The position numbers were made by a program, and so were the translations under genes. This document shows positions 62,727 through 64,000 of a stretch of 64,000 nucleotides of DNA, piece by piece (the stretch's first letter is position 1; each line of letters begins with the position of its first letter). The stretch comes from Bacteroides fragilis (GTDB lineage: Bacteria; Bacteroidota; Bacteroidia; Bacteroidales; Bacteroidaceae), in the NCBI RefSeq assembly GCF_019583405.1, contig NZ_SZUU01000001.1:434001-498000 (forward strand), read 5' to 3'. Under the pieces are notes generated by a model, which saw only the letters and a program-made list of their open reading frames with translations, did not search any database and was not told the DNA's origin.

Positions 62727-64000
62727 ATGAATCATACCAACGAGGGTAGCAAGCTCTACCTGTATTCCATTACATCGGTAGCCATCCTGGGCGGATTGCT
62801 GTTCGGCTATGATACCGCTGTAATTTCAGGAGCTGAGAAAGGGCTCGAAGCCTTCTTCCTCACAGCCACAGATTTTCAATACGACAAAGTGATGCACGGC
62901 ATCACCTCCTCGAGTGCACTGATCGGTTGCGTCTTGGGTGGTGCATTGTCCGGCATCTTCGCTTCACGGCTGGGACGCCGCAACTCACTACGGCTGGCCG
63001 CCGTACTTTTCTTCCTTTCGGCACTGGGGTCTTATTATCCTGAATTCCTGTTCTTTGAATATGGGGAGGCTAATATGAACCTGCTTATCACCTTTAATCT
63101 CTACCGCATTCTGGGAGGCATCGGAGTGGGACTGGCGTCCGCTGTTTGTCCCATGTATATTGCCGAGATAGCTCCCTCTAACATTCGCGGTACGCTGGTG
63201 TCGTGCAATCAGTTTGCCATAATCTTCGGCATGCTTGTGGTTTACTTTGTAAACTACCTGATCTTGGGCGACCACCAGAATCCTGTTATCCTGAAAGATG
63301 CTGCCGGCACACTTTCTGTAAGTAGCGAGTCGGATATGTGGACTGTTACCGAAGGATGGCGCTATATGTTCGGTTCCGAAGCCTTTCCGGCAGCTTTCTT
63401 CGGCATGTTACTCTTCTTCGTACCCAAAACTCCCCGTTATCTGGTGATGATTGATCAGGATCAGAAGGCTTATTCCATTCTCAAAAAAGTGAACGGAGCC
63501 ACAAAAGCACAAGAGATTCTTGCCGAAATAAAAGCCACTTCGCAGGAAAAGACAGAGAAGCTGTTCACCTACGGTGCGGCGGTGATTGTTATCGGTATTC
63601 TGCTTTCTGTCTTCCAGCAAGCCATCGGCATCAACGCCGTGCTCTATTATGCGCCGCGAATATTCGAAAATGCCGGTGCCGAAGGCGGAGGAATGATGCA
63701 AACCGTCATCATGGGCATTATCAATATAGTCTTTACACTGATAGCTATCTTCACCGTCGACCGTTTCGGACGGAAACCGTTGCTTATCATCGGTTCCGTC
63801 GGTATGGCTGTCGGAGCCTTTGCAGTCGCCTTGTGTGACAGTATGGGCATCAAGGGGATACTTCCCGTACTGTCGGTCATTGTATATGCAGCTTTCTTCA
63901 TGATGTCATGGGGGCCCATCTGTTGGGTACTGATATCCGAAATCTTTCCCAACACCATCCGTGGCAAAGCGGTGGCCATTGCTGTGGCATTTCAATGGAT
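62727..64000 (+). CDS. xylE: D-xylose/H+ symporter (sugar porter family), 3' truncated
   Basis: The frame from ATG 62727 stays open to the window end (about 424 codons). It has the sugar-porter motifs: GGLLFGYDTAVISGA in TM1, RLGRRNSL after TM2, PSNIRG after TM4, VPKTPRYL at the central loop, QQAIGINAVLYYAP in TM7, DRFGRKPL after TM8 and FPNTIRGKA after TM10. Overall it resembles XylE-type D-xylose/H+ symporters. Position after xylA supports xylose import. Only the C-terminal end is missing. Confidence 0.9.
   Translation, partial: MNHTNEGSKLYLYSITSVAILGGLLFGYDTAVISGAEKGLEAFFLTATDFQYDKVMHGITSSSALIGCVLGGALSGIFASRLGRRNSLRLAAVLFFLSALGSYYPEFLFFEYGEANMNLLITFNLYRILGGIGVGLASAVCPMYIAEIAPSNIRGTLVSCNQFAIIFGMLVVYFVNYLILGDHQNPVILKDAAGTLSVSSESDMWTVTEGWRYMFGSEAFPAAFFGMLLFFVPKTPRYLVMIDQDQKAYSILKKVNGATKAQEILAEIKATSQEKTEKLFTYGAAVIVIGILLSVFQQAIGINAVLYYAPRIFENAGAEGGGMMQTVIMGIINIVFTLIAIFTVDRFGRKPLLIIGSVGMAVGAFAVALCDSMGIKGILPVLSVIVYAAFFMMSWGPICWVLISEIFPNTIRGKAVAIAVAFQW

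Overview
The window is 64 kb of chromosome from a Bacteroides, most likely of the fragilis/thetaiotaomicron group; the species cannot be fixed from sequence alone. The grounds are a SusC/SusD pair, Mfa1/Mfa2-type fimbrial lipoproteins, a Nudix-type pentose regulator, lipoproteins with Bacteroidota lipoboxes, moderate-to-low GC, and many promoters of the Bacteroides type (TTTG, about 20 nt, TAnnTTTG) in place of E. coli -35/-10 boxes.

Layout. 1-1.4 kb: pyrB-pyrI (aspartate transcarbamoylase, reverse strand). 1.5-2.8 kb: a two-gene LysO-type exporter behind a 260-nt leader. 2.8-8.6 kb: a fimbrial locus (mfa2-like and mfa1-like on the reverse strand; a divergent regulator and a large Mfa-like lipoprotein forward). 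8.6-15.2 kb: a DyP peroxidase and a SusC/SusD outer-membrane uptake pair with no glycosidase next to it. 15.4-18.9 kb: a PepSY-like secreted protein, a KdsB-like cytidylyltransferase coupled to an unusual histidine phosphatase, a structured 700-bp gap and an HU-like protein. 19.1-24.4 kb: PBP1A, a short HPPK-like protein, an M16 peptidase homologue without its zinc motif and a secreted MORN-repeat protein. 24.5-32.2 kb: prs, then an operon of a giant double sensor kinase, a response regulator and an AbgT-type transporter. 32.3-33.5 kb: tRNA-Arg(UCU) and a decayed ISL3-type transposase. 33.5-52 kb: a TPR protein, then two identical 1750-bp IS1182-type elements bracketing pabB-pabC, glgB, a reverse-strand patatin/oxidoreductase/alpha-amylase operon, an MFS transporter, glutamine synthetase, a Crp/Fnr regulator with an SDR gene, a PAP2 phosphatase and a small winged-helix protein. 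52-54.5 kb: a candidate tiny gene, another IS1182-type element and a 56-aa acidic protein. 54.6-58.7 kb: sucD-sucC, fabD, thiD (reverse). 58.9-64 kb: a D-xylose operon (Nudix regulator, xylB, xylA, sugar/H+ symporter cut by the window end).

Most genes are ordinary Bacteroides core metabolism. The parts that repay a second look are: the 1491-aa sensor protein, whose two kinase units are degenerate in complementary ways; the identical IS copies, both sitting in the loop of a pre-existing terminator hairpin with 8-bp target duplications; a palindromic Fnr-like box placed like an activator site between the Crp/Fnr gene and the SDR gene; a candidate 26-aa gene whose terminator was split by one IS; and several enzymes lacking a hallmark catalytic residue.
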